Notes under the pieces: model-generated
What the model was told of the DNA's origin: nothing
What the model saw: only the letters and a program-made list of their open reading frames with translations
Database searches by the model: none
Translations under genes and position numbers: made by a program
Source: Ovoidimarina sp963698645
GTDB taxonomy: Bacteria > Pseudomonadota > Alphaproteobacteria > Rhodobacterales > Rhodobacteraceae
Assembly: GCA_963698645.1 (NCBI GenBank)
Contig: CAVORP010000007.1
Location: 682,001-746,000, forward strand
DNA: 64,000 bases
Reading direction: 5' to 3'
Part shown: positions 47,660 through 56,242 of the stretch, one piece after another
Position numbering within the stretch: the stretch's first letter is position 1
How the letters are laid out: every line of letters starts with the position of its first letter

Positions 47660-48270
47660 TTCTCACTCAGCGTGCAGCAGCCTGAAAGAAGTTCCGATCC
47701 GGCAAGACCGTCGATTATCACGTCGGCATCGATCGCGAAGAGCCGGTCCGACATTCCGTCCGAACATTCCGCCCGGTTGAAACGAAGCCAGATCGTGGCG
47801 TCCGTGCTTTCGCCGCGGATCGCATAGGGTGCGATTCGCCCGGATGCGGTGATCGTGTCGGAAATTGCATATGTGATCGTCGGTCTGTCGAGGCCCGAGC
47901 TGATCAGATTCCCGTCCTTTCGGTCGAGCGACCAGAAGGGCTCTGTTCCGAAACAATGGGCGACGGCCGGAACATTACTGTCGGATTGATTCGCCTGGCG
48001 CGTGACAAAAACCAACGACACCCAGCCTGTGGATTCCCCGGCGTTCACCTGCCCCCATTTTCCCTGGTCGTCCGGCCAAAGGATTTCGATCCCTGTCGCG
48101 TTGGATGCAAGAGTTCCTACGATCTCGGACGAAGCGTCCGGTCGTGACCGGATATTCAACACATCGTCCACCGCGACATCCGATACGTCGAAAAGCGCAG
48201 GCCAGTCATGCTGCGCCGCGAATGCCGGGTAGGTGAAGGTTAGGAGGGCGAGAGCGAAAACCGACCTCAC
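47656..48270 (-). CDS. Secreted bacterial SH3-domain protein
   Basis: The 204-residue protein has a signal peptide (VFALALLTFTYPAFAAQ) and an SH3b domain at about residues 30-90 (VLNIRSRPDASSEIVGTL, KWGQVNAGESTGWVSLVFV). The second half has CFGTEPFWSLDRKDG, which resembles the COG3650-type envelope proteins, and a C-terminal cysteine pair GCCTLSEN. The start is GTG at 48270, overlapping the stop of the ABC-2 permease (GTGA), so the two are translated together. It may act in the cell wall or on the exported glycan; no direct evidence exists for either. Confidence 0.78.
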   Translation of the reverse strand: MRSVFALALLTFTYPAFAAQHDWPALFDVSDVAVDDVLNIRSRPDASSEIVGTLASNATGIEILWPDDQGKWGQVNAGESTGWVSLVFVTRQANQSDSNVPAVAHCFGTEPFWSLDRKDGNLISSGLDRPTITYAISDTITASGRIAPYAIRGESTDATIWLRFNRAECSDGMSDRLFAIDADVIIDGLAGSELLSGCCTLSEN

Positions 48271-49088
48271 CTCCGGGCGCTCCAACTGATCGAGGCGTGT
48301 TTGCGGGTATAGAATTCGCCCATGAGCCCTATCGTCAGGCAGGCGATCGATACGTAGAACGGGTAGTCCAGAGATGTGAAATGCGGATTGTAGTTGATGA
48401 ACACAAAGCCCCGAGCCTGATCGATGCAATGAAACAGCGGGTTCCAGTCGAACATCGACAGCATGTAGGCGGGAAGCGAGTTCGCGACGAACATCTTGCC
48501 CGATGCGAACATGTTCGCCCGCTGAAACAGCGTTGCGCCCATGTCCACGAAGCCGGGCATCCAGGGTTTCAGAGCAAGGAAGATCATTCCGATACTGAGG
48601 CCCGAGAACCATGCCAGAAGGACCATCGCATAGGCGCCAATCGGGTCATGTATCTCGATCGGTCCCCAACCGGCATGGTAGACGAACAGGACGATGAGCA
48701 TCGACAGTGTCTGAATGTAAAGCGAGCCGAGCGCAGCCGATGCGATTGCAACCGCCGTATTCATCGGAAGGTGGTGCATCATCGCGGATGCCGGACCTTC
48801 GGATTTAACGACAGAGGAAAGTGCCTTGATATGCACCATGAACAGGAAGATTCCGGACATGATATAAAGGAGGAAATCACCCCGAATCGCCATTCCCCGT
48901 AGCCCGAGAATCGAGAACATCACGTAGAAGACGGCAACCATAAGCACCGTTTGAACGATATTCAGCAGCAGTGCGATGACTGCGTTGCCATGGGTCTTTC
49001 GCACGGATCGGACCGTGTTGTGAAAGATCAGCCGGAGCATGCTGCCAGCCGATCCGATCATTCCGATTGATTCACGAGCCTCAAACAT
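48267..49088 (-). CDS. ABC-2 type permease for capsule/polysaccharide export (KpsM-like)
   Basis: This is a 273-residue inner-membrane protein with about six helices and no ATPase domain. The N-terminal region (SAGSMLRLIFHNTVRSVRKTHG) and the conserved WNPLFHCIDQARGFVF are typical of ABC-2 permeases that export capsular polysaccharide. The matching ATPase (KpsT-like) and the outer-membrane parts are not in the window, so export depends on genes elsewhere. It opens the polysaccharide locus and is divergent from cysQ. Confidence 0.85.
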   Translation of the reverse strand: MFEARESIGMIGSAGSMLRLIFHNTVRSVRKTHGNAVIALLLNIVQTVLMVAVFYVMFSILGLRGMAIRGDFLLYIMSGIFLFMVHIKALSSVVKSEGPASAMMHHLPMNTAVAIASAALGSLYIQTLSMLIVLFVYHAGWGPIEIHDPIGAYAMVLLAWFSGLSIGMIFLALKPWMPGFVDMGATLFQRANMFASGKMFVANSLPAYMLSMFDWNPLFHCIDQARGFVFINYNPHFTSLDYPFYVSIACLTIGLMGEFYTRKHASISWSARR

Positions 49089-49197
49089 TGGTTGTCCTGC
49101 CTGGCCTGAGTATTGGACATAGCGCGGAATTCTTGCTGTTCCGTGTGAGCCGTACCATAAGGTTCCGCAACCGTAGTATCAATGACGGAGCAGCCCA

Positions 49198-50010
49198 TTG
49201 GATTTCGACCGACTTGCCGCCGAAATGCGGAGACTTTCCCTCGCGGCGGGAGCCAGGATCATGGAAATCTATGCATCTCCGGATTTCGAAGTACGGAGCA
49301 AGTCGGACGCAAGCCCGGTCACGGAGGCGGACGAGGCCGCAGATGCAATCATCAGTTCCGGCTTGCGTGCGGCATTCCCGGACATTCCACTGGTGACAGA
49401 GGAGCAGGCGGACAGCCACGATATCCAGGCAGACGCATTCCTCATCGTCGATCCTCTTGATGGGACGAAGGAATTCATCCAGCGGCGGGGCGATTTCACG
49501 GTCAATATCGCTTTCGTGCAATCGGGCATGCCGACCCGGGGTATCGTATATGCCCCTGCAAAGGAGCGAATGTTCTATACGCGTGCCGATGGCAGTTCGG
49601 TTGAGGAACTGGGACCGTTCGATCCGGACGCGCCCGGGGAAATGATCCCGATCCATGTTTCGAGGCCCGATCCCGCGGCATTGCGTGTGGTTGCGTCGAA
49701 ATCGCATCGCGATGCCGCTACAGACAGGTACATTGCGAAATATCCGGTTGCGGACATGAAAAGTGCGGGCTCATCGCTGAAATTCTGTCTAGTGGCGGTT
49801 GGCGAGGCCGATCTTTATCCGCGGCTCGGTCGGACCATGGAATGGGATACCGCGGCGGGCCATGCGGTCCTCGCTGGTGCTGGTGGCGCAGTTCTGAACT
49901 TCGAAGATCACACACCGTTGCGCTATGGCAAGCCGGGCTTCGAAAATCCGTTCTTCATCGCTTACTCGCCGGAAACCAAATTGGTGCCTCCAGAGAATCA
50001 TGATGGCTAA
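49198..50010 (+). CDS. cysQ: 3'(2'),5'-bisphosphate nucleotidase CysQ
   Basis: CysQ turns 3'-phosphoadenosine 5'-phosphate (PAP), the by-product of PAPS-using enzymes, into AMP. The 270-residue protein has the metal-binding motifs LVTEEQ and DPLDGTKEFI, then RRGDFTVNIAFV, and the C-terminal WDTAAGHAVLAGAGG. No ATG fits; TTG at 49198 with GGAG 7 bases upstream is the likely start. It lies in the same locus as a PAPS-type sulfotransferase, so recycling PAP for glycan sulfation is a natural reading. A role in sulfate assimilation is also possible. Confidence 0.92.
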   Translation: MDFDRLAAEMRRLSLAAGARIMEIYASPDFEVRSKSDASPVTEADEAADAIISSGLRAAFPDIPLVTEEQADSHDIQADAFLIVDPLDGTKEFIQRRGDFTVNIAFVQSGMPTRGIVYAPAKERMFYTRADGSSVEELGPFDPDAPGEMIPIHVSRPDPAALRVVASKSHRDAATDRYIAKYPVADMKSAGSSLKFCLVAVGEADLYPRLGRTMEWDTAAGHAVLAGAGGAVLNFEDHTPLRYGKPGFENPFFIAYSPETKLVPPENHDG

Positions 50011-50019
50011 CTACGCTCC

Positions 50020-51192
50020 ATGAAGGAGATGAGCGTAAGCGTCATCGTCGCCTCTCGCGACAGGCCCGAGGCACTAGCGCTTTGTCTGACGGCCTTGGGA
50101 CAGCAGCGATATGCACTATTCGAGGTGATTGTCGTGGCCTGCGAGGCAGGTATCCGTGCAGCACGGGCACATCCGCTGTCCGAGAATCTGAAAATAGCGG
50201 AATGCTCCGAAGCGAACCTATCAGTCGCCCGGAATGTGGGTTTATCCTCGGCGAGTGGGGAAATCGTGGCCTTTATCGACGATGATGCAATTGCAGAACC
50301 ATTCTGGCTGGCGCATTTGATCCATCCTTTCATCGCGCCGGAGGTGATGGCGGCGGGTGGCTATGTGACGGGGCGCAATGGGATCAGTTTGCAGTGGGGC
50401 GCCCGTTCCGTCGATCCTCAGGGCTGGCACCACGAGATTTCACTCGAGGGGCCCGATCCCGTTGTGTTTTCGGGCTCGCAAGGTCGGGCGGTTCGGACCG
50501 AAGGGACGAACATGGCCATTCGGAGGGCTGCCCTCGCAGAACTTGGCGGCTTTGATACGTCTTACGCGTTCTACATGGACGATACCGACCTGAACATGCG
50601 CCTCTTTCGGGAGGGTCTTGCAACCGCCTTGGTGCCGAGGGCGCGGGTCTGGCATCGGCAACTGGCCTCGCAACACAGGGGCACCAACAGGGAGCCGCGC
50701 AGTCTTCGCGAGATAGGTCGGAGTCTCGCGCGGTTCTTGTCCCTCTACTGTCCACCGGATCAGGTTGAAACTGCGATTGACTCGCATCGGGGCGACCAGC
50801 GTCGCAGATTGTTGCAACACATGGTGGCCGGGCGGATCATGCCCGACGACGTGCCACGCCTGCTCCGGGAGTTCGATGAAGGATGCGCGAGTCCAAGGAT
50901 AGGTGGTCCCGGCGGACATCAGACGGGTGGAGTCCCGTTCCAACGTCTTCCGGCCGAAGACCCTTCGAAGAAGTTGAATGTCGAGAGTCGGTGGTGCTGG
51001 GCGCGCTCAGCCGACGACGCAGTCCGCCCGGATTGGCTCTTTCGTTTGTCGCCCACCGCGCTCTTTCACAAGGTTTCTTACCAAGAAGACGGATCTTGGC
51101 TCCAGAAAGGGGGTCTCTGGGGTCGATCAGATCGAAATGGTCCCCTCTTTCAACGGGTGGGTTTCGATCAGAGGATTCAGCAGGAGTTCTGA
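50020..51192 (+). CDS. Family 2 glycosyltransferase
   Basis: The GT-A fold begins SVSVIVASRDRPEALALCL, with the nucleotide-sugar metal motif FIDDDAIAEPF (about residues 88-98). Later come AIRRAALAELGGFDTSYAF and DDTDLNMRLFREG, the usual acceptor region. The sugar is not known. Residues from about 290 to 345 look unlike family proteins, while the last 45 (FHKVSYQEDGSWLQKGGLWG) look right again, so a pair of compensating indels between about 50880 and 51050 is likely. It starts 9 bases after cysQ and is likely in the same operon. Confidence 0.85.
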   Translation: MKEMSVSVIVASRDRPEALALCLTALGQQRYALFEVIVVACEAGIRAARAHPLSENLKIAECSEANLSVARNVGLSSASGEIVAFIDDDAIAEPFWLAHLIHPFIAPEVMAAGGYVTGRNGISLQWGARSVDPQGWHHEISLEGPDPVVFSGSQGRAVRTEGTNMAIRRAALAELGGFDTSYAFYMDDTDLNMRLFREGLATALVPRARVWHRQLASQHRGTNREPRSLREIGRSLARFLSLYCPPDQVETAIDSHRGDQRRRLLQHMVAGRIMPDDVPRLLREFDEGCASPRIGGPGGHQTGGVPFQRLPAEDPSKKLNVESRWCWARSADDAVRPDWLFRLSPTALFHKVSYQEDGSWLQKGGLWGRSDRNGPLFQRVGFDQRIQQEF

Positions 51193-51227
51193 GGAAGGGG
51201 CGCTTTCCCGCCAATTTTCCCCTTTTG

Positions 51228-51315
51228 TAACCAATTGGTAAGAAAATACGATAAAGAATGCCCTGCGGTCATAAATCTGCCCAGATGCATGAGTTAGCTG
51301 TTAACGGTTCTTAAG
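51228..51315. promoter_or_regulatory. Palindrome and CtrA-like half-sites upstream of galU
   Basis: ACCAATTGGT is a perfect 10-base palindrome with weaker outer symmetry (about 51228-51242). TTAACGGTTCTTAAG follows at 51301-51315; it resembles a CtrA box (TTAA-N7-TTAAC), but the spacer is one base short. Both lie in the 138-base gap before galU. Confidence 0.25.
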
Positions 51316-51330
51316 GGTTGGGATAGACTG

Positions 51331-52234
51331 ATGTTCGGAATGGACAGAAAAGTAACCAAAGCAGTCTTTCCTGTCGCTGGTCTTGGAACGCGCTTCCTGC
51401 CGGCTACGAAGTCGATTCCCAAGGAAATCATGACATTGGTCGATCGCCCACTGATACAGTATGCGATTGATGAGGCGCGTTCCGCTGGCATAACCGAGTT
51501 CATTTTCGTGACTTCTCGCGGGAAGAGTGCCCTCGAAGACTACTTTGACGCTGCCCCCGACCTCGAAGTCGGCCTTGCGCGAAAAGGGCAAGGACGACCT
51601 TATCGAGGTGCTCCACTCAACGAATATGGACTCCGGCGCGATCGCCTATATCCGTCAGAACCGTCCTTTGGGTCTGGGTCATGCCGTCTGGTGCGCGAGA
51701 CGCCTTATCGGAAACGAGCCCTTTGCAGTCATTCTGCCAGATGATGTCATTTCCGCCGACAAACCCTGTCTTCAGCAAATGGTTGAAGCCTATCAGGAAA
51801 CCGGAGGCGCGATGGTTGCCGCGATGGAAGTTCCTCCGGCCATGACCTCGTCCTATGGCATTCTTGATGTATCCGGGACCAACGGCTCTTTGGTCGAAGT
51901 AGGCGCAATGGTGGAAAAGCCAGCCGAGGGGTCCGCGCCTTCCAACCTTGCCGTGATTGGTCGGTATATCCTTCCCCCGTCCGTGATGAACAGCCTATGC
52001 AACATCGGAAGTGGTGCGGGCGGCGAGATTCAGTTGACCGACGCAATCGCGCAGGAATTGAACGAAGGTCGTCCTGTACATGGGTTTTGCTTCGAGGGCG
52101 ATCGGTTCGATTGTGGTTCGAAGGCGGGATTCCTCCAGGCGACAGTTGCCTTCGCTCTTGGACGGAAGGACCTTCGCGATGAACTCCTGGACTACCTGGC
52201 AAGCGTAACCGCGATCCGTCAGGCCGCCCAGTAG
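51331..52234 (+). CDS. galU: UTP-glucose-1-phosphate uridylyltransferase, one frameshift
   Basis: GalU makes UDP-glucose, the main sugar donor for surface glycans. The nucleotidyl-transfer signature is AVFPVAGLGTRFLPATKS, with the catalytic Lys region IPKEIMTLVDRPLIQYA. One surplus or missing base near 51565 separates YFDAAPDLEV from EKGKDDLIEVLHSTN. Later parts (LGLGHAVWCA, FAVILPDDV, RYILPPSVM, GEIQLTDAI) are in frame. It sits among glycosyltransferase genes, which fits donor supply for that locus. Confidence 0.93.
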
Positions 52235-52303
52235 CGCGAATTGTCGTTGCAGAAATCCGGACAACTGACGACACTCCTGTCCCATGGCTGCTGAACGACA
52301 TTT

Positions 52304-53497
52304 GTGACCGGCGGAGAGGTGCTCTGTCTTGATGTCACCCGACTGGTCAGCCGCGTCGGGCGTGGTCCATATACCGGAATAGACCGCGTCGAATACGCCT
52401 GGCTTGTGGGCCTTCTGGACCGCAACCTCCCCTTAACCGGGTTGGCACGAACGGCCGCAGGATTCTGTTTCTTCGACCGCACCGGTCTTTCTGCCCTCAA
52501 GGACAGGCTCGACGGACGCATTGTCTGGGGCGAACCCGATCTCGTTTCGCGGTTGTCGCGGTCGCTTAACCCCGCCCGCCGCGCAGCAGAGGCGGATCTG
52601 CGCCGGCTGGCGATTTCATCAGCCACCCGGATGGGATTATCGCGCCTGTTGACGAAGTCTCTGAAGCCCGGTTCTCTCTATCTCAATCTGGGTCATAGTA
52701 ACCTTGATGCGCCGGTACTTCGCGCCGTGTCCCGCCATGCGCGCGTCGTCGTAATGCTGCATGACATGATCCCCCTCGATTTGCCCGAAACACAGAGGCC
52801 GGGGATGGCCGAACGTTTTCGGCGGCGCGTCTTGGCGGTTCGGGATCATGCCGATTTCATCGTCTGTCCTTCGCACGCAGCCGCATCGGATGTTCGCCGC
52901 TACATTCCGGAAGCTGCCCCCGTCGTCGCGCCTCTGGGGGTGACCCTTACAGCCCCGGGACGGATGGCACCGAGGATCACAGCGCCCTATTTCAGCTGCC
53001 TTGGCACAATCGACATGCGAAAGAACCAATCGCTTCTCCTGGATGTTTGGGAAGAGCTTGGTCTGGAAGCGCCCCCTCTCTACCTTCTGGGAAATCGGGG
53101 CTGGTGCGATGCTGCACTGACTGCGAGGCTGGACAGGTGTCCGCCCAATATTCATGAAATTCCGAACCTGGATGACGGCGCGGTCGCCGCGTTGATCGCA
53201 CAGAGCACCTGTTTGTTGCATCCGAGCCTTGCTGAAGGATATGGACTTCCGCCACTGGAAGCGTCCTTGCGTGGCGTTCCTGTGATATGTTCGGACTTGC
53301 CGGTGTTCCGGGAAACGCTTGCCGACATCCCCATTTACGCAGGGCCTGACGACCGGTATCAATGGATCGAAAAGATAAAGCAGGTACTGGACAAGACATC
53401 GAGCGCCCCGCAACGGCGGGATCCTGCAAGTGTCCAACTGGACAGGCCCACATGGGATAGACATCTGAACCTTGTATTGAGCCAGCTATGGAACTGA
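52304..53497 (+). CDS. GT-B fold glycosyltransferase (family 4-like)
   Basis: The 397-residue protein has a GT1/GT4-type C-terminal half with FSCLGTIDMRKNQSLLLDVW and the donor-binding EX7E motif HPSLAEGYGLPPLEASLRG near residue 310. The N-terminal half includes GIDRVEYAWLVGLL, often seen in glycosyltransferases that build O-antigen or exopolysaccharide repeats. The donor is not predictable. The start is a GTG at 52304; an in-frame GTG at 52319 is an alternative. The gene follows galU. Confidence 0.86.
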   Translation: MTGGEVLCLDVTRLVSRVGRGPYTGIDRVEYAWLVGLLDRNLPLTGLARTAAGFCFFDRTGLSALKDRLDGRIVWGEPDLVSRLSRSLNPARRAAEADLRRLAISSATRMGLSRLLTKSLKPGSLYLNLGHSNLDAPVLRAVSRHARVVVMLHDMIPLDLPETQRPGMAERFRRRVLAVRDHADFIVCPSHAAASDVRRYIPEAAPVVAPLGVTLTAPGRMAPRITAPYFSCLGTIDMRKNQSLLLDVWEELGLEAPPLYLLGNRGWCDAALTARLDRCPPNIHEIPNLDDGAVAALIAQSTCLLHPSLAEGYGLPPLEASLRGVPVICSDLPVFRETLADIPIYAGPDDRYQWIEKIKQVLDKTSSAPQRRDPASVQLDRPTWDRHLNLVLSQLWN

Positions 53498-53531
53498 ACG
53501 CGATGCAAGGGTTTTGATCCGGAGGCTATCC

Positions 53532-54542
53532 ATGGGAATAGCAACCTCGTATCGTCTGCGGTGGCGCAGAAGAAGGCGACGCTATCGAGCCTGGCGAAAA
53601 CGCCATGAGCTTTCGCGGGTCGTTGATCGCACCAAGGCGATCAGGAAGGATCAGATCCTCTGTTTCACGGTTCTGCGCAATGAGATGGTGCGGCTGCCGT
53701 ATTTCCTGTCCTACTATCGCGATCTTGGCGTTTCCCATTTCCTCATGATCGACAACGGGTCGACCGATGGGTCTGGCGACTATCTCGCCGAGCAGCCTGA
53801 TGTGTCCCTTTGGCGGACCGAGGCAAGCTATCGTCGCGCGCGCTTCGGAATGGACTGGGTCAACTGGCTCCTTTCGAAGCATGGTCATGGTCATTGGTGC
53901 CTGACGGTGGATCCCGACGAATTTCTCGTTTATCCGTTCTGTGATACACGAAAGCTTCCCGCACTCACGGAATGGCTGCAGTCGGCGCAAATACGTTCAT
54001 TCGGTGCGATGTTGCTGGACATGTACCCCAAGGGCCCAATCGCCGAACAATCATATCAGCCGGGCCAGAACCCGTTCGAAATCGCATCGTGGTTCGATTC
54101 CGGGAATTACACGATCACGAGGCACCATCTCCTTCGAAACCTCTTCATCCAGGGGGGGCCGCGTGCCCGCGCGTTCTTTGCTGACGACCCGGACAGTGCC
54201 CCTGCACTGAACAAGGTTCCTCTGGTGCGCTGGAACCGGCGATTTGTCTATGCCAGTTCGACCCATGCGCTGCTGCCGCGCGGGTTGAACCTGGTCTATG
54301 ACGAGGCCGGCGGAGAGAAGGCATGCGGTTGTTTGCTCCACGCGAAATTTCTCGACAGTTTTCCGGAGAAAGTTGTCGAAGAAATCGAGCGGGGCGAACA
54401 TTTCGCGGGTAGCAGGGAATACATCGCGTATCAGGAAAAATCTGCTTCGCAGCCAATGCTTTGGACGCGTTGGTCCGAGGAATATGTGAACTGGCGGCAA
54501 TTGGAAGCGCTCGGTCTGATTTCCAAGGGTGACTGGATATGA
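53532..54542 (+). CDS. Family 2-type glycosyltransferase (Glyco_tranf_2_4 / GT92-like)
   Basis: A very basic N-terminus (RLRWRRRRRRYRAWRKRH) precedes a GT-A domain with CFTVLRNEMVRLPYFLSYY, FLMIDNGSTDGSGDYL and the DxD-type WCLTVDPDEFLVYP near residue 125. This set marks the short family that includes bacterial GT92-like enzymes, some of which add galactose; the sugar here is unknown. The ATG at 53532 has GGAGG upstream. The stop overlaps the next ATG, so the next gene is translated together with it. Confidence 0.86.
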   Translation: MGIATSYRLRWRRRRRRYRAWRKRHELSRVVDRTKAIRKDQILCFTVLRNEMVRLPYFLSYYRDLGVSHFLMIDNGSTDGSGDYLAEQPDVSLWRTEASYRRARFGMDWVNWLLSKHGHGHWCLTVDPDEFLVYPFCDTRKLPALTEWLQSAQIRSFGAMLLDMYPKGPIAEQSYQPGQNPFEIASWFDSGNYTITRHHLLRNLFIQGGPRARAFFADDPDSAPALNKVPLVRWNRRFVYASSTHALLPRGLNLVYDEAGGEKACGCLLHAKFLDSFPEKVVEEIERGEHFAGSREYIAYQEKSASQPMLWTRWSEEYVNWRQLEALGLISKGDWI

Positions 54543-56239
54543 GCCGTTTGGGCTTCGTCATTCTTGCGCATGAGCCATTGGATCGCGCGTTACAGATCAC
54601 CCGGTATTGGGCCAGTGCCGGATGCCCGATTGTCGTCCATCTCGACAAATCGGTTTCGCGCGAAGCGCATGCGTCGTTCGTGAAGGCTCTTGAGGATCTT
54701 CCCGGAGTTCTCTTCGGGCGCCGATTGAGATGCGAGTGGGGAACGTGGTCCCTGGTGCAGGCGACACTCGACGCAACGCGGTTGCTGTTGGAGCGGTTTC
54801 CCTCCGTCCGGCATGTTTATCTTGCCTCGGGGAGTTGTCTCCCCCTCCGCCCGGTCTCTGAACTTCAGACATTCCTCGACGCCAATCCCGACACCGACTT
54901 CATCGAAAGCGTCACGACGCGCGATGTTCCCTGGACGATCGGTGGGCTGGATGCCGAGCGGTTCACACTTAGTTTTCCGTTCGCTTGGCGCCGCCGAAGA
55001 CGTTTGTTCGACTTGACGGTCGAACTTCAGCGGAAGCTTAATCTCAGCCGCCGGATTCCGCAGGAGATCGAACCCCATCTGGGATCGCAATGGTGGTGCC
55101 TGACCCGCAAGACATTGGAAGCACTCCTCGGGGACCCGCGGCGGCGCAAATTTGAAAAGTACTTCAAGCGCGTCTGGATCCCGGATGAGAGTTACTTTCA
55201 GACACTGGTCAGGCTCTACTCGGAGCGGATCGAGGGCAGGGCCCTGACATTGTCGCGCTTCGACTATCAGGGAAAGCCGCATGTCTTCTATGACGACCAC
55301 CTTCAGCTTCTGCGACGGTCTGACTGCTTTGTCGTGCGCAAGGTCTGGCCGGGTGCGAACCAGTTATACGATACATTTCTGGGTGATGGTTTGGAGCATT
55401 TCAATCCCGCGCCACCGGCGCCGGTGCGCATTGAACGCAGCTTTTCTCGTGCGGGAGAGCGCCGCCAGGTCGGTCGTTCGGGTCTTTACATGCAAAGCCG
55501 GTTCCCGCGCCAATTCGAAGAGAATGGTAAGTCGGCCGCCCCGTACACGGTTCTGTCGGGTTTCGACGAATTGTACGAAGATTTCGAAGCATGGTTGTCG
55601 CGGACAACCGAATGCCGAACCCACGGTCATCTCTATGCGCCGGAACGCGCGGTTTTCGCCGATGGTCACACCGATTTTGCCGGTGGCCTCACAGACAATG
55701 CCCGTTTGCGGGACTACAATCCGAACGCGTTTCTGACAAACCTCATCTGGTCGACAAGGGGTGAACGGCAGGTGTTCCAATTCGGACCTGACGACCGGCA
55801 AGAGATTGCCAAGTTCACGTCGGTGGACGCCAATGCGCATATCTGGGTGATCAGCGGGGCATGGTCCATACAGCTTTTCAGGTCCGGGCGCGACATTTCG
55901 GTGCTCAGGGAAGAAGCCGCGCGGCTTCAACGGATCGAAACCGACTACATCAGGCTGCTGCGATCTCGGGAGACAAAGGCCCGGGTTCGCATCTGGACCC
56001 TGGCAGAGTACCTGAACGCCCCGATCGAACGGCTTCAGATTCTGTCTGCCGAGACGCGGTTGCGGGATGGGCATGCGCTTTTCGAAGCGCCGCAGATGGC
56101 AAATCTTGATGCGTTTCCAGAGTTCTTGAGGGCGCTGCACAATGACGGGCTCCAGCTACATCTGGTCGGCGATATCGGCAGTCTGAAGGGCATGCCCGTT
56201 GTTACGCACAAGGCCGCTGCTCCTCGAGTGGTGCACTAG
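54539..56239 (+). CDS. Core-2/I-branching beta-1,6-N-acetylglucosaminyltransferase-like enzyme with an extra C-terminal domain
   Basis: The first 300 residues match GT14 / core-2-I-branching enzymes: GFVILAHEPLDRALQ, GSCLPLRPVSELQTFLD, LGSQWWCLTRKTLEALLG and VWIPDESYFQTL. These transfer branching sugars such as GlcNAc or xylose. The remaining 260 residues are a separate region (ERAVFADGHTDFAGGL, AHIWVISGAWSIQLFRSG) that I place with an uncharacterised domain found after GT14 domains in Rhodobacterales (DUF5928, from memory). It overlaps the upstream gene and stops 3 bases before the sulfotransferase. Confidence 0.84.
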   Translation: MSRLGFVILAHEPLDRALQITRYWASAGCPIVVHLDKSVSREAHASFVKALEDLPGVLFGRRLRCEWGTWSLVQATLDATRLLLERFPSVRHVYLASGSCLPLRPVSELQTFLDANPDTDFIESVTTRDVPWTIGGLDAERFTLSFPFAWRRRRRLFDLTVELQRKLNLSRRIPQEIEPHLGSQWWCLTRKTLEALLGDPRRRKFEKYFKRVWIPDESYFQTLVRLYSERIEGRALTLSRFDYQGKPHVFYDDHLQLLRRSDCFVVRKVWPGANQLYDTFLGDGLEHFNPAPPAPVRIERSFSRAGERRQVGRSGLYMQSRFPRQFEENGKSAAPYTVLSGFDELYEDFEAWLSRTTECRTHGHLYAPERAVFADGHTDFAGGLTDNARLRDYNPNAFLTNLIWSTRGERQVFQFGPDDRQEIAKFTSVDANAHIWVISGAWSIQLFRSGRDISVLREEAARLQRIETDYIRLLRSRETKARVRIWTLAEYLNAPIERLQILSAETRLRDGHALFEAPQMANLDAFPEFLRALHNDGLQLHLVGDIGSLKGMPVVTHKAAAPRVVH

Positions 56240-56242
56240 ATC

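Noticed and set aside
51301..51315. A CtrA binding site upstream of galU
   Set aside because: The spacing between TTAA half-sites is six bases, not seven; kept only as a low-confidence note.
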